Numbered from the stretch's first letter, positions 10,517 to 20,165 are shown. The stretch: 64,000 bases of DNA from Tahibacter aquaticus (GCF_004363655.1 NZ_SNZH01000019.1:24001-88000); one strand, 5' to 3'. The notes: a model not told the origin generated them from the letters alone. Numbers and translations: made by a program.

Positions 10517-11705
10517 TACCTCGCCGCCGCGCCGCGGCCTCAAGCTTGCCGGCCTGGCCATTGCCGTGGCCGCCGCCCTCGTCGTCACCGTCGGCCTGGT
10601 CACGCGCGCCTCGGGCAATGCGCGCCTGAAGGAATGGACCCAGGCCCAGGCCACGCCCAGCGTCAGCGTGGTTTCGCCAGCGGGTTCGGGCGACGCCAGC
10701 GCGCTGCAGCTGCCCGGCCGCATCGAAGCGTATGCGCGCGCGCCCATCCATGCCCGCGTGTCCGGTTATCTGAAAAGCTGGAAAGTGGATATTGGTACAC
10801 CTGTGAAAGCCGGCCAGCTACTGGCCGAGATCGAAGCGCCCGACGTCGAACAGCAGCTGCTGCAAGCCAAGGCCGACCTGGCCAGCGCCGAAGCCAACGC
10901 GGCACTGGCCGAGACCACGGCGCGGCGCTGGCAGTCCATGCTCGGTTCGGACTCGGTGTCGCAGCAGGAAGTCGACGAAAAGAACGGCGACCTCAAGGCC
11001 AAGCGCGCCCTGGTCAATGCGTCCAAGGCCAATGTCGAGCGGCTGCAGGCCAACCAGAACTTCACCCGCATCGTGGCGCCGTTCGACGGCGTGATCACCG
11101 CGCGCCAGACCGACGTCGGCGCGCTGATCAGCGGCAGCGGCGGCGGCGCCGAGCTGTTCGTGGTATCCGACACCTCGCGCCTGCGCATCTACGTCAACGT
11201 GCCGCAAAGCTATGCCAGCAGCATAGGCCCGGGCAGCACGGCGAAGATGGAAGTGCCCGAACACGCGGGCCGCAGCTACGAAGCCAAGGTCGAAGCCTTT
11301 TCCCAGGCAGTCAACGCGGCCACCGGCACCACCCTGATCCAGCTCAGCGTCGACAACCCCAAGGGCGAACTGATGCCCGGCGGCTACGCCACGGTCAGCT
11401 TCGCCCTGCCACAGAACGCCGCCGCGCTGCGCATTCCGGCCAGTGCGCTGATCTTCGACCAGGGCGGCCTGCGCGTCGCCACGGTCAGCGGCGACAAGGT
11501 CGCGTTCAAGCCCATCACCATCGCGCGCGACCTGGGCAAGACAGTGGAAATCGCCACCGGGCTCAGCGCCGAGGACCGCGTCATCGAGACGCCTCCCGAT
11601 GGCGTCGCCGAGGGCGATGCCGTGCATATCGTCGACACCGCCGCGGCCAAGCCGGCCGCGCCCGTTGCGCCCGCCGCGGCAAAGGCTACCGATGCAAAAG
11701 GTTGA
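10506..11705 (+). CDS. RND efflux periplasmic adaptor (membrane fusion protein)
   Basis: A 399-residue HlyD/AcrA-type adaptor. A single N-terminal membrane helix (residues about 12-34) anchors it to the inner membrane. It then shows a barrel-sandwich (lipoyl-like) half 'APIHARVSGYLKSWKVDIG', an alpha-helical hairpin rich in Ala, Glu and Leu (about 115-190), the second lipoyl half 'FTRIVAPFDGVITARQTDVG', and beta-barrel segments. The tail is Ala/Pro-rich ('KPAAPVAPAAAKAT'). The ATG at 10506 has GGAGAG just upstream and overlaps the pump gene by 11 bases. An upstream ATG at 10467 would overlap much more and lacks that site. It links the pump to the outer-membrane channel encoded next. Confidence 0.92.
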   Translation: MSPDTSPPRRGLKLAGLAIAVAAALVVTVGLVTRASGNARLKEWTQAQATPSVSVVSPAGSGDASALQLPGRIEAYARAPIHARVSGYLKSWKVDIGTPVKAGQLLAEIEAPDVEQQLLQAKADLASAEANAALAETTARRWQSMLGSDSVSQQEVDEKNGDLKAKRALVNASKANVERLQANQNFTRIVAPFDGVITARQTDVGALISGSGGGAELFVVSDTSRLRIYVNVPQSYASSIGPGSTAKMEVPEHAGRSYEAKVEAFSQAVNAATGTTLIQLSVDNPKGELMPGGYATVSFALPQNAAALRIPASALIFDQGGLRVATVSGDKVAFKPITIARDLGKTVEIATGLSAEDRVIETPPDGVAEGDAVHIVDTAAAKPAAPVAPAAAKATDAKG

Positions 11706-13131
11706 TTTTTCCCGTCTGTGCCTGCTCGCGCTGGGCTTGAGCCTGGCCCTGGCCGGCTGCAGCCTGGCACCGCCATTGCAGCTGCCCGAGGTGGCGACCG
11801 CGGCGCAATACAAGGAACAGGCCCCCTGGACCGCCGCCGCACCGGCCGACCGCCTGCCGCGGGAACACTGGTGGACGCTGTATGGCGATGCAGAGCTGGA
11901 CCGCCTGCAGCAGCAGTTGCAGGCCAACAGCCCCGACCTCGCCGCCGCGCTGGCGCGCTACGAACAGGCGCGCGCCTATGGCGACCAGCTGCATTCCGGC
12001 CTGTTTCCCAGCCTGGGCCTGGGCGGCAACGCCTCGCGCGAACGCCAGTCCGCGACACGGCCACCAACAGGCTCGTCGTCGCCGCGTTTTTTCGAATCCT
12101 ACGACCTGGGACTGCAGGCCGCGTACGAACTCGACCTGTGGGGCCGCGTGCGCAACAGCGTCGCCGCCGGCGATCACGCCACAGCTGCTGCCGCCGCCGA
12201 CCTGGAATCGGCGCGCCTGAGCCTGCAGGCCGAGTTGGCCGACGACTACATCGTGCTGCGCGGGCTGGACCAGCAGGGCGCACTGCTCGCCGATACCGTG
12301 ACCGCCTACGACAAGGCCGTCGCGCTGACGCAGAAACGCCGCGATGCCGGCATCGCCTCGGGCCTGGACGTGGCGCGGGCACAGACCCAGCTGGACATGG
12401 CCCGCTCGCAGGTGGCGCAGAACCTGGCACAGCGCGCCGTGGCCGAGCACGCGATCGCAGCACTGGTCGGCGAGTCGCCGTCGGGTTTCAGCCTCGCCGC
12501 CGGCAGCCAACCCGTGCGCCTGCCGGCGATTCCGCTGGACCTGCCCTCCACCCTGCTGCAGCGCCGGCCGGACATCGCCGCGGCACAGCGGCGCACCGCA
12601 GCCGCCAACGCCAGCGTCGGCGTGGCACGCGCCGCGTGGTTCCCGTCCATAGGCCTGAATGCCAGCTTCGGCTATCAGAGCAACCAGGCCGGCGGCTGGC
12701 TCAGCGCGCCCAACGCCGCCTGGGCCATAGGCCCCTCGCTACTGCTCGATCTGTTCGACACCGGCAAGCGCCGCGCCCAGGTGACACAGGCCCGCGCGGC
12801 ACTGGACGAGGCCGGCGCGAACTACCGTGGCGTCGTGCTTGGTGCGTTCCAGCAGGTCGAAGATAACCTTGCACTTCTGCAACATTACAAAACGGCGGCG
12901 GAGGCCGAGCAGTCCGCCGTCGCGTCGGCACGGCGCTCGCTCGATTTCGCCATGACACGCTACCGCGAAGGCGCGGTCAGCTATCTGGAAGTGGTGCAGT
13001 CGCAGACCTCGGCACTGACCGCGCAGCGCGCCGCACTCGACCTGGACACGCGCCAGCTGCGTGCCAGCGTCGCGCTGATCCGCGCCCTGGGCGGTGGCTG
13101 GCAGGCCGACACGGATCTCGCCGCACGCTGA
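11692..13131 (+). CDS. Outer-membrane efflux lipoprotein (NodT/OprM family)
   Basis: A 479-residue TolC-type channel. The signal sequence ends in a lipobox (LALAGC, Cys23), so it should be lipidated and sent to the outer membrane. Two OEP repeats are visible: about 60-250 ('LQANSPDLAAALARYEQARA') and 270-470 ('LLQRRPDIAAAQRRTAAANA', a NodT-family hallmark). The ATG at 11692 lies inside the 3' end of the adaptor gene (14-base overlap). This supports translational coupling and a complete tripartite pump operon. Confidence 0.93.
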   Translation: MQKVDFSRLCLLALGLSLALAGCSLAPPLQLPEVATAAQYKEQAPWTAAAPADRLPREHWWTLYGDAELDRLQQQLQANSPDLAAALARYEQARAYGDQLHSGLFPSLGLGGNASRERQSATRPPTGSSSPRFFESYDLGLQAAYELDLWGRVRNSVAAGDHATAAAAADLESARLSLQAELADDYIVLRGLDQQGALLADTVTAYDKAVALTQKRRDAGIASGLDVARAQTQLDMARSQVAQNLAQRAVAEHAIAALVGESPSGFSLAAGSQPVRLPAIPLDLPSTLLQRRPDIAAAQRRTAAANASVGVARAAWFPSIGLNASFGYQSNQAGGWLSAPNAAWAIGPSLLLDLFDTGKRRAQVTQARAALDEAGANYRGVVLGAFQQVEDNLALLQHYKTAAEAEQSAVASARRSLDFAMTRYREGAVSYLEVVQSQTSALTAQRAALDLDTRQLRASVALIRALGGGWQADTDLAAR

Positions 13132-13160
13132 AACGCGGCGCCGCGCCGGTGCCGGCGCTG

Positions 13161-13212
13161 TTGACCCGGGGAGTTTTGCCACCTAACCTGTAAACCTGAT
13201 TTCAAGGGTTAG
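13161..13212 (+). promoter_or_regulatory. Promoter and candidate autoregulatory site for the CGNR gene
   Basis: TTGACC (13161-13166) and TAACCT (13184-13189) are spaced by 17 bases, a good sigma-70 match. CTAACC (13183-13188), overlapping the -10, and GGTTAG (13207-13212), just before the ATG at 13215, form an inverted repeat with an 18-base spacer. AACCTG is also repeated directly at 13185 and 13194. A repressor-type site for the adjacent zinc-finger regulator is inferred, not shown. Confidence 0.45.
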
Positions 13213-13214
13213 CT

Positions 13215-13856
13215 ATGCGTATCGAACCGCATGTGTTCCGCGCCGCCGACCTGGTCGCCGGCGACCTGGCCCTGGACCTGGTCAACAGCGTGACCGCGCG
13301 CGACAGCGCACCGCGCGACTGGCTGGCCGACTACGACGCCCTGCTGCAATGGGCGCACCAGACCGGCCACTTCGCCGCGAATGACCTTGCCCGGCTGGAA
13401 CGGCTGGCGCTGGCCCATCCGCGCAAGGCCAAGGCCGCACTGGAGCGGCTCAAGCGCCTGCGCGAAGCCCTGTGCGCCGTGATGTATGCCCTGGTGCACG
13501 AGGCCGAGCCCGCCGCCGCCGACCTGCGCCTGATCGAAAACCTGCACGCCGCCGCGGCCCAGGCCGCGCGGCTGGCCCGGCACGGCGACGGCCTGGCACT
13601 GCAGTGGCAGGCACAGACCTCCCAGCTGGACCTGATCGCCCACGTGGTCTGCGCACGCGCCCTGCCACTGCTGCAGCAGCTGGAGCTGCCACGCCTGCGC
13701 ATCTGCGACGGCCATGACTGCGGCTGGGTATTCCTCGATACCTCCAAGAGCGGGCGCCGGCGCTGGTGCGACATGGCCACCTGCGGCAACAGCGCCAAGG
13801 CGCAGCGTTTCCTGCACCGGCAACAGGCACCGCGGCGGCGCAGCGGCACCGCGTGA
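13215..13856 (+). CDS. CGNR zinc-finger / ABATE-domain transcriptional regulator
   Basis: A 213-residue protein with an N-terminal ABATE-type stress-response domain ('LALDLVNSVTARD' near residues 17-29). The C-terminal CGNR zinc finger has 'RICDGHDCGWVFLDTSKSGR', then 'RRWCDMATCGN' with the CGN beginning at residue 190. All four cysteines expected to bind zinc are present. Members of this family are putative DNA-binding regulators whose targets are mostly unknown. It has its own promoter-like sequence and AAGGG before the ATG. Its stop overlaps the next start (TGATG), so the secreted propeller protein downstream is probably co-expressed. Position after the RND operon suggests, but does not prove, a link to efflux. 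Confidence 0.85.
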   Translation: MRIEPHVFRAADLVAGDLALDLVNSVTARDSAPRDWLADYDALLQWAHQTGHFAANDLARLERLALAHPRKAKAALERLKRLREALCAVMYALVHEAEPAAADLRLIENLHAAAAQAARLARHGDGLALQWQAQTSQLDLIAHVVCARALPLLQQLELPRLRICDGHDCGWVFLDTSKSGRRRWCDMATCGNSAKAQRFLHRQQAPRRRSGTA

Positions 13857-14722
13857 TGGGGACCACACGGCTTTTCTGCGTGCTGTCGGCACTGACCTGC
13901 AGCGCCCAGGCTGCAGCGCCGCAGCGCTGGGCGCCGCCGCACATCGCCAGCGCACTGTTCGAGTCATCGCCGGCATTCACACCGGACGGGCGCGAAATCT
14001 ATTTCATGCGAAGTTCTGCACAATTCAGAGAATGGCGCATTCTCCACTCCCGCTGTGGCCGCGAAGGCTGGTCCGAACCACAGCCGGCGCCGTTCGCCGC
14101 CGCAGCACCCGCGCAGGACGCCGACCCGTTCGTTTCCTTCGACGGCAAGCGCGCCTATTTCGTCTCTACCCGGCAGAACCGCGACGGCAGCGACCAGCTC
14201 GATATCTGGCGGGCAAGCCGCGGCACCGACGGCAGCTGGGGCGAACCTCAGCGGCTGCCCGAACCGGTCAATTCCGCCGCGTCGGAGCTGCTGCCGCGGG
14301 AAACCGCCGACGGCCGCCTGTACTTCGGCTCCGACCGCGACGGCGGCCACGGCCAGGGCGACATCTATATCGCCACACCGCAGCCGGACGGCAGCTGGCA
14401 GGTGGCCAACGCCGGCCCGCCCCTCAGCACGCCGGCGAACGAATACGAGGCCGATATTTCCCGTGACGGGCTCAGTCTGGTCGTCGTCGCCGACCGCGGT
14501 ACACGCTCTCACCTGTACCGCTATGCCCTGCAGCAGGGCCGCTGGAACGCACTCGGCCAGATCGCGGCCGACGACAGCGTATTCCAGGTCGGGCCACTGC
14601 ATTCGCCGAACGGCGACCGCCTGCTGTTCGCCCAGCGCGATAGCGCGTACTCCGGCGAACTGTTCCTGACCGACCTTTCCCGGCAGCCCGATACGCGCTG
14701 GCCGCCGCGCTGCGGCGACTGA
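13856..14722 (+). CDS. Secreted PD40/TolB-like beta-propeller protein
   Basis: A 288-residue protein with a short signal peptide (MGTTRLFCVLSALTCSAQA). At least four WD40-like PD40 blades follow: 'ESSPAFTPDGREIYFMRSS', 'DADPFVSFDGKRAYFVST', 'ELLPRETADGRLYFGSDRDG' and 'EYEADISRDGLSLVVVADRG'. Such propellers bind ligands or partner proteins in the periplasm. No catalytic motif is seen. Its ATG overlaps the TGA of the CGNR gene, which favours coupled translation. The start MGTTRLF was preferred over longer upstream frames because only it yields a signal peptide. Confidence 0.75.
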   Translation: MGTTRLFCVLSALTCSAQAAAPQRWAPPHIASALFESSPAFTPDGREIYFMRSSAQFREWRILHSRCGREGWSEPQPAPFAAAAPAQDADPFVSFDGKRAYFVSTRQNRDGSDQLDIWRASRGTDGSWGEPQRLPEPVNSAASELLPRETADGRLYFGSDRDGGHGQGDIYIATPQPDGSWQVANAGPPLSTPANEYEADISRDGLSLVVVADRGTRSHLYRYALQQGRWNALGQIAADDSVFQVGPLHSPNGDRLLFAQRDSAYSGELFLTDLSRQPDTRWPPRCGD

Positions 14723-15691
14723 TCCGGTCCGCCAGCGCGGCCCGCCGCATCAACAGCGTCGCCATACTCCGGCGCAACGTCCGCAATCTGCCAGCCCGCG
14801 CCTTGCCTGCCGATCGCACCAAGCCTGCGGCATAAGTCGGACGGACCTATCTCTCCACATCGGATGCATCCGGTGACTTTCGCCGCGATACCTCATTGCA
14901 ATTTTTCACCATAGCGCGGCTACGCCTCTCGTTGCGCCTGGTCCTCGCGGCGAAATCCTTGCTGAATTTTCTTGGCCGTGTCGCTGAGACAGCACAGATA
15001 TGCCATTTACCGTCCACTTCGAACAATTCGGCAGCGCATAGCCGAAAGACGTGCAGGTTACAGCGTGCCAACCACCCACCAAACGCCAGGGAATTGTTGT
15101 CTGTTTATGAAACATTGAGAGCAAAGACATTGCTATGCCTGTATTTAAAAAAAATATGTTTTGTATGTTTTTTCATCGACTATCCAAACTCGACCTGTTT
15201 TGCTATATCAGCAACAACGCAACCCTGTCTGGCCGAGCATCAACTTTTCGTATTTCCGGCCTATTTACGCGAAATTTGCATACGCATGCGCACAGGAACT
15301 GGCGATCATTGAAATGTAACAGTTAATTTTCAAATATAGAAAAACCGTGAAAACCTGCGAATAACTTGTTTTCTTTCTTTGTCGATAAATAAGGGAAAAT
15401 CCGGATTGCCTGCACCACCCCGCGCGCATTCAATTCGACCCAACACTGCGACGACAGCGTTGTCCCTCACGACCCGCTATCGGCGTATCGATTCGGCAGC
15501 GCATAAGAAACGCTGCAATACCGGATTCCTTTGCCAGCGAGCAGTAAGCCAGGACGCAACCCCATGCAACACATCGGCGTTCACTCGATACAAGACAGGC
15601 ACTACCGCAGCACCGCCGGCGATGACCATACGCCAGCGAAAAACCGTTCCGTCCCTATCCGCAGGGGACACAGGCACCCCAGGGGGCAGCG
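14723..15691. other. Long gap upstream of the chemosensory operon, partly A/T-rich
   Basis: About 970 bases without a convincing gene. The segment 15080-15400 is far richer in A/T than the surroundings (for example TTTAAAAAAAATATG near 15143). It may be a promoter or upstream regulatory region of the operon that starts at 15692, or acquired DNA. Short frames in it carry no domain I recognise, and none has codon use like the neighbours. Confidence 0.5.
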
Positions 15692-16537
15692 ATGAAAGAA
15701 CAGGCTTACCGCGTTGCCACCTGTGGTCTGTCGGCCCGCGACGAACGCGTCGTCGGCATCATCCTTTCCCGCGTCACTTCGCTGCGTTTCCGCTATATCG
15801 CCGCCCCCTCGGCGATGGAGTGCGATATCGCGCTGCTGGAGCCGCAGAACCCGCAGTCGGCGCAGCAGCTGCGCCAGTTGCGCGAACACAATCCTCAGCT
15901 GGTAGCGCTGTCGCTGATCGATGGGCTGCCCCCGCCCGGTGCGCGCCATCTGGTGTCCCGGCGCACGCTCTGGTCGCACATGATCGCGACACTGGACGAC
16001 ATCGTCGGCAACGAGCTGGCACTGCGCCGCGCACCGGCCCGCGATGCGCCCGCCATCGCTGCAGAACCCCCTGTCGAACAGGCGCCGCCGCTGGCGGCCG
16101 CGCGCCTGCGCGCGCTGGTGCTCGATGACAGCGTGATCGTACGCACCCAGCTCGATGCCGCCCTGCGCAAACTCGGCATCAGCTTCGACGGCGCTGCCGA
16201 CTGGGACAGCGCCGCCGACCTGCTGCAGCGGAACAGCTACGACTTCATGCTGCTCGACATCGTCATGCCCACCATCGACGGCTACGAAGCCTGCCGGCGC
16301 GTGCGGCGCAATCCGGCCACCAAGCGCCTGCCGGTACTGATGCTGACCAGCCGCTCCTCGGCCTTCGACCGGGCCCGCGGCGCACTGGCCGGCTGCGACA
16401 TGTACCTGATCAAACCGATCGACCTCTCCGCCTTCCACGCCGCGGTCAACAAGATCGTGGCGCGGCTTTGCCATAACGACCTGCGCCAGGCGCGGCAACG
16501 CGGCTTCATTCCCGCCATCGCCTGGCCGTCCAGCTGA
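15692..16537 (+). CDS. PilG-like response regulator with N-terminal pseudo-receiver
   Basis: A 281-residue protein. Residues 1-110 resemble a receiver fold without the acidic pocket (pseudo-receiver). A Pro/Ala linker (115-135) follows, then a complete CheY-like receiver at 138-260 with acidic residues in 'LVLDDSVIVRT', phospho-acceptor D189 in 'MLLDIVMPTIDG' and Lys241 in 'LIKPID'. There is no output domain, so it should act by protein contact, like PilG or CheY. AGGGGGC stands before the ATG. It is the first gene of the chemosensory operon to 24080. The extra N-terminal half distinguishes it from the usual PilG of about 135 residues. Confidence 0.85.
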   Translation: MKEQAYRVATCGLSARDERVVGIILSRVTSLRFRYIAAPSAMECDIALLEPQNPQSAQQLRQLREHNPQLVALSLIDGLPPPGARHLVSRRTLWSHMIATLDDIVGNELALRRAPARDAPAIAAEPPVEQAPPLAAARLRALVLDDSVIVRTQLDAALRKLGISFDGAADWDSAADLLQRNSYDFMLLDIVMPTIDGYEACRRVRRNPATKRLPVLMLTSRSSAFDRARGALAGCDMYLIKPIDLSAFHAAVNKIVARLCHNDLRQARQRGFIPAIAWPSS

Positions 16538-16581
16538 AGCGCCCACCCGCTTCGTTTCCCACCGTGCACAAGGAATCACTC

Positions 16582-16950
16582 ATGAGCTTTCGCACCGTAC
16601 TGATTGTTGACGACTCCAGCGCCGAAATCGCCAATCTGCGCGCCATCATTGCCGAGGCAGGCTGGGCGGCGATCACCGCAGGCACCGGCCGCGAAGCCGT
16701 CGACCGGGCCAAGGCCGAGAAGCCCAGCGTCATCCTCATGGATATCGTGATGCCCGACATGGATGGCTACGAAGCCTGCCGTGCCCTGCAGGCAGACCCG
16801 GCGACCAAGACCATTCCTATCGTGATGGTTTCGACCAAGAACCAGAAGGCCGACCACCTCTGGGCCAAGATGCAGGGTGCGCGCGGCCTGGTCGGCAAGC
16901 CGTACAGCAAGAGCGACATCGTCGACGCGATCCGCGCCGCCACCGGCTGA
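16582..16950 (+). CDS. Single-domain response regulator (PilH/CheY-like)
   Basis: A 122-residue stand-alone receiver with D10/D11, phospho-acceptor D54 ('ILMDIVMPDMDGYEA') and Lys106 in 'GLVGKPYSKSD'. AAGGA precedes the chosen ATG at 16582. A frame-extending ATG at 16564 lacks such a site. In type IV pilus-class systems the second CheY-like protein often works as a phosphate sink or antagonist of the first. That role is inferred from gene order only. Confidence 0.88.
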   Translation: MSFRTVLIVDDSSAEIANLRAIIAEAGWAAITAGTGREAVDRAKAEKPSVILMDIVMPDMDGYEACRALQADPATKTIPIVMVSTKNQKADHLWAKMQGARGLVGKPYSKSDIVDAIRAATG

Positions 16951-17015
16951 CGGCACTGCTCAGTGCGCCGCGCGGCCACCGCGGCCGCTATCGCCCCGTT
17001 GCCTTGCGAGCCGCC

Positions 17016-17573
17016 ATGTCGAACCCAACGCCCATCCTCGCTGCCGCCAGCGGCAGCGCGGCAGAACCACCTCTCGTGCAGACGCGAAACGCCTTGCGCT
17101 GCGGCATACGTCTGCAGACCAGCGGCGGCAGCCTGCCGCTGCTGCTGCCGGCCGACCGGCCGGCGGAACTGCGCCGCGGCATGGCGATCTGCAGCGTTCC
17201 CAACGTCGCGCCATGGTTCTTCGGCATGGCCAACCTGCGCGGCGAGCTGGTACCTGTATTCGACCTGCTGGGCTATTGCGGCCTGGGCCGAACCACGCGG
17301 CAGCGCTCGTCCGAGCTTCTGCTGATCGGCACGGCCGCCAGCGCGTTCGCCCTGCCGGGCACCGGCGAACCCGAGATATTGCAGCTGAGCGAGGACGGTG
17401 CCGGCACACATACCGCACCGGCACAGATTTCTGAATTTATATACAACGCCTGGAAAGGCGTGAACACGCACTGGTACGACTTCGATTTCGACCGCTGGCT
17501 GCTGCAGCTGAGCCGTGGCGAGAACCCCCTTCCCCTGCCCTTTTCGCCTTCCCAGACGGAGCTATCGTCATGA
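17016..17573 (+). CDS. CheW-like coupling protein (PilI-like)
   Basis: A 185-residue CheW-domain protein. 'NVAPWFFGMANLRGELVPVF' and 'DLLGYCGLG' are the typical CheW strand and loop that bind receptor tips and CheA. It joins the receptor encoded next to the hybrid kinase. The ATG at 17016 is taken. A TTG at 17004 is possible but not supported. The stop overlaps the receptor start (ATGA at 17570-17573), indicating translational coupling. Confidence 0.88.
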   Translation: MSNPTPILAAASGSAAEPPLVQTRNALRCGIRLQTSGGSLPLLLPADRPAELRRGMAICSVPNVAPWFFGMANLRGELVPVFDLLGYCGLGRTTRQRSSELLLIGTAASAFALPGTGEPEILQLSEDGAGTHTAPAQISEFIYNAWKGVNTHWYDFDFDRWLLQLSRGENPLPLPFSPSQTELSS

Positions 17574-20086
17574 ACCTCGGCAACGCGTTCCGCAACGTGC
17601 GCGGACGCATTCAATACGGCACCTTGCTGCTGTCGGTGGTGCCCATGCTGCTGGTCGGCCTGCTCATCGGCGGCCTGGCCTTCTATCTTGCCCGCGACAG
17701 CCTGCACGAGCGCGCGCTGCAGCAGGTGGTGACCGTGCGTGTGGACAAGACCGACCGCATCCTCTCGTACTTCAACGAGCTGCGCGACCAGACCCTCCTG
17801 CTGGCCTCGCTGCGCGCCACCGTCGATGCGGTTTCCGACCTGAGCGCAGGCATCGGCGCCGTGTCGGCGCAGGTTCCGGCAATCCAGAGCCGCGAGCGCA
17901 TGCAGCGCTTCTACAACGGCGACTACCTGCAGGAATATGCCAAGCTGAACGCCGGCGCCAGCATCGACGTCAAGCCGTTCCTGGAACAGCTCGACGACAC
18001 GGCCTATGCGCTGCAGTACCAGTACCTGGCAGACAATCCCAATCCGCTGGGTGAAAAAAGCAAACTGAAGCAGGCCGACGATTCCGCCTACGGCAAGGCG
18101 CATGCGGCATACCACGAACGCGTCGTGCGCTTCGTCACGGCCAGCGGCTTCCCCGACGTGGTGCTGGTCGACGCGAGCAACGGCCGCATCCTGTACAGCT
18201 ATGCCAAGCGCATCGACTTCGGCACCTCGCTCAGCAACGGCCCCTTCGCCAAGACCGAGATGGGCGAACTGTTCCGGCAGATTCGCGAGGGTGGCAAACC
18301 CGAAAGTTTCGTCCTGTCGCCGACCAGGCAGTACCAGCCCAACTTCGACGATGCGTCGCTGTTCATCGGCGTGCCCGTGTTCAACGAAAACCGGCTCAGC
18401 GCCGTACTGATCACCCAGGTTCCCTTCAGCCAGGTGAACCGCATCATGACCTTCGACAGCCGCTGGAAAGACGCCGGCCTGGGCGATACCGGCGAAACCT
18501 ATCTGCTCAGCCTCGACGACACCTTGCTCAGCAATACCCGCAGCCTGACAGAATCGCCTGGCGAGCACAGCGAGTTCCTCAAGCACATCGGCACGCCCGA
18601 GGCCGTGATCAAGGTGTCGCAAGCCAAGAACAGCGATATCGGCCTGGTTCGCGTGGTCTCGCGAGCCGGCGAAGCAGCGCGTCGCGGCGAAACCGGTGCC
18701 TTCAACTACAACGACTACCGCGGCGAGCCTGTGGTAGGCGCATTCGCGCCGCTGAAGGTTCTCGAGCGAGACTGGATCATCGTCGCCAAGATCGACCAGG
18801 CGGAAGCATTCGCGCCGGTGAATTCGCTGCTGCGCGACATGCTGTTCGCCGGTATCGGCATTCTCGCCCTGACGCTGCTTGTTTCCACTTACTTCTCCAA
18901 CCGGCTGGCACGCTCGGTCAACGGCCCCATCGACACCTTGCAGAGCACCATCGCCAAGCTGTCCGCCGGTGACCTCGACGCGCGTACGCGCATGCCACCG
19001 AACGACGAACTGGGCGAACTGGGCAGCGCACTGGACAACCTGCTCGACGAGCGCGTCGCCACGCTGGCGGCCGCGGCACGCGAGAACGAACAGCTCAACC
19101 AGTCGGTGATCGAGATCATGCAGGCGGTCAGCCGCCTCAGCTCGCGCGACCTTACCGTGAAGGTGCCAGTGACCACCGACGTGACCGGCGCCATTTCCGA
19201 CGCGCTCAACTTCATGACCGGCCAGACCGCGCAGGTGCTGCGTAACGTGAACGACATTTCCAACCAGGTGGCGCAGGCCTCGGGCCGCGTGCGCGAACGT
19301 TCCGCATCGGCCATGCTGGTGGCGGCGGAAGGCTCGCGCGAAATCGAGCAGGCGTCGCAGGAACTGTCCGACGCGGCGCTCGCGCTGAAGGACATTGCCG
19401 GCCAGGCCAGCCAGGCCGACCGCGCCGCCGAAGAAGCCATTCTCAGCACCCGCGAAGCACTTAATTCGGTGCGCGAGACCGTCGGCGGCATCTCCGCCTC
19501 GCGCGATCTGATCCGCGAGACGGAAAAACGCATCAAGCGGCTGGGCGAACGTTCGCAGGAAATTACCACCACGGTGAACATCATCGGCAACATCGCCGAA
19601 CGTACCTCGATGCTCGCACTCAATACCAGCATGCAGGCGGTCGCCGCCGGTGAAGCCGGCCGCGCCTACGCGGTGGTGGCAGACGAGGTGAAGCGGCTGG
19701 CCGAAGGCGCACGCGGCGCCACCCAGCAGATTTCCAATCTGGTCAGCGCCATCCAGTCGGAAACCATCGACACGGTCGAAGCGATCAACCGCGCCATCAC
19801 CCAGGTCGTTGAAATCAGCAAGATGGCCGAACGCGCCGGCGAGCAGATGCGCTCCACCGAAGAGAAAACCGATCTGCTGGTGAATTCGGTACGCTCGATT
19901 GCGGAAACGACCAGCCTGCAGTCGCGCGCGTCGGACACCTTGCAGGCACGCGCACAGCAGATTCGCCTGTCCACGCGCCAGACCGCCGACGAACTGGCGA
20001 TCCAGGCCAATGAAACCCGCAATCTCGACGGCTACGCCAACGGCCTGCTCGACTCGGTACGCGTATTCACCCTGCCCGCCGCCTGA
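17570..20086 (+). CDS. Methyl-accepting chemotaxis receptor with large dCache-like sensor
   Basis: An 838-residue membrane receptor. TM1 is at about 20-43 and TM2 at about 423-446. Between them lies a periplasmic sensor of about 380 residues, with the 'NPNPLG' motif at 156-161 and blocks 'VVLVDASNGRILYSYAKR' and 'GDTGETYLLSLDD', typical of dCache domains. After TM2 come a HAMP domain, helical bundle and the signalling tip 'NIAERTSMLALNTSMQAVAA' with 'YAVVADEVKRLAE'. The sensor is much larger than that of classical PilJ. There is no C-terminal methylation-enzyme tether, and no cheR or cheB lies nearby. Ligand unknown. Confidence 0.9.
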   Translation: MNLGNAFRNVRGRIQYGTLLLSVVPMLLVGLLIGGLAFYLARDSLHERALQQVVTVRVDKTDRILSYFNELRDQTLLLASLRATVDAVSDLSAGIGAVSAQVPAIQSRERMQRFYNGDYLQEYAKLNAGASIDVKPFLEQLDDTAYALQYQYLADNPNPLGEKSKLKQADDSAYGKAHAAYHERVVRFVTASGFPDVVLVDASNGRILYSYAKRIDFGTSLSNGPFAKTEMGELFRQIREGGKPESFVLSPTRQYQPNFDDASLFIGVPVFNENRLSAVLITQVPFSQVNRIMTFDSRWKDAGLGDTGETYLLSLDDTLLSNTRSLTESPGEHSEFLKHIGTPEAVIKVSQAKNSDIGLVRVVSRAGEAARRGETGAFNYNDYRGEPVVGAFAPLKVLERDWIIVAKIDQAEAFAPVNSLLRDMLFAGIGILALTLLVSTYFSNRLARSVNGPIDTLQSTIAKLSAGDLDARTRMPPNDELGELGSALDNLLDERVATLAAAARENEQLNQSVIEIMQAVSRLSSRDLTVKVPVTTDVTGAISDALNFMTGQTAQVLRNVNDISNQVAQASGRVRERSASAMLVAAEGSREIEQASQELSDAALALKDIAGQASQADRAAEEAILSTREALNSVRETVGGISASRDLIRETEKRIKRLGERSQEITTTVNIIGNIAERTSMLALNTSMQAVAAGEAGRAYAVVADEVKRLAEGARGATQQISNLVSAIQSETIDTVEAINRAITQVVEISKMAERAGEQMRSTEEKTDLLVNSVRSIAETTSLQSRASDTLQARAQQIRLSTRQTADELAIQANETRNLDGYANGLLDSVRVFTLPAA

Positions 20087-20165
20087 ACCCGCGCCGCTGC
20101 AGGCCACCGCCTGCAGCGGCGTCGCGGCTCGGTACTACCCAAGTCCGCCTACCCGCGGGGAATCC

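Noticed and set aside
13143-13158. Terminator after the outer-membrane efflux gene
   Set aside because: The G/C inverted repeat leaves only a 4-base loop with a 6-base stem and has no U run, so it is too weak to call.
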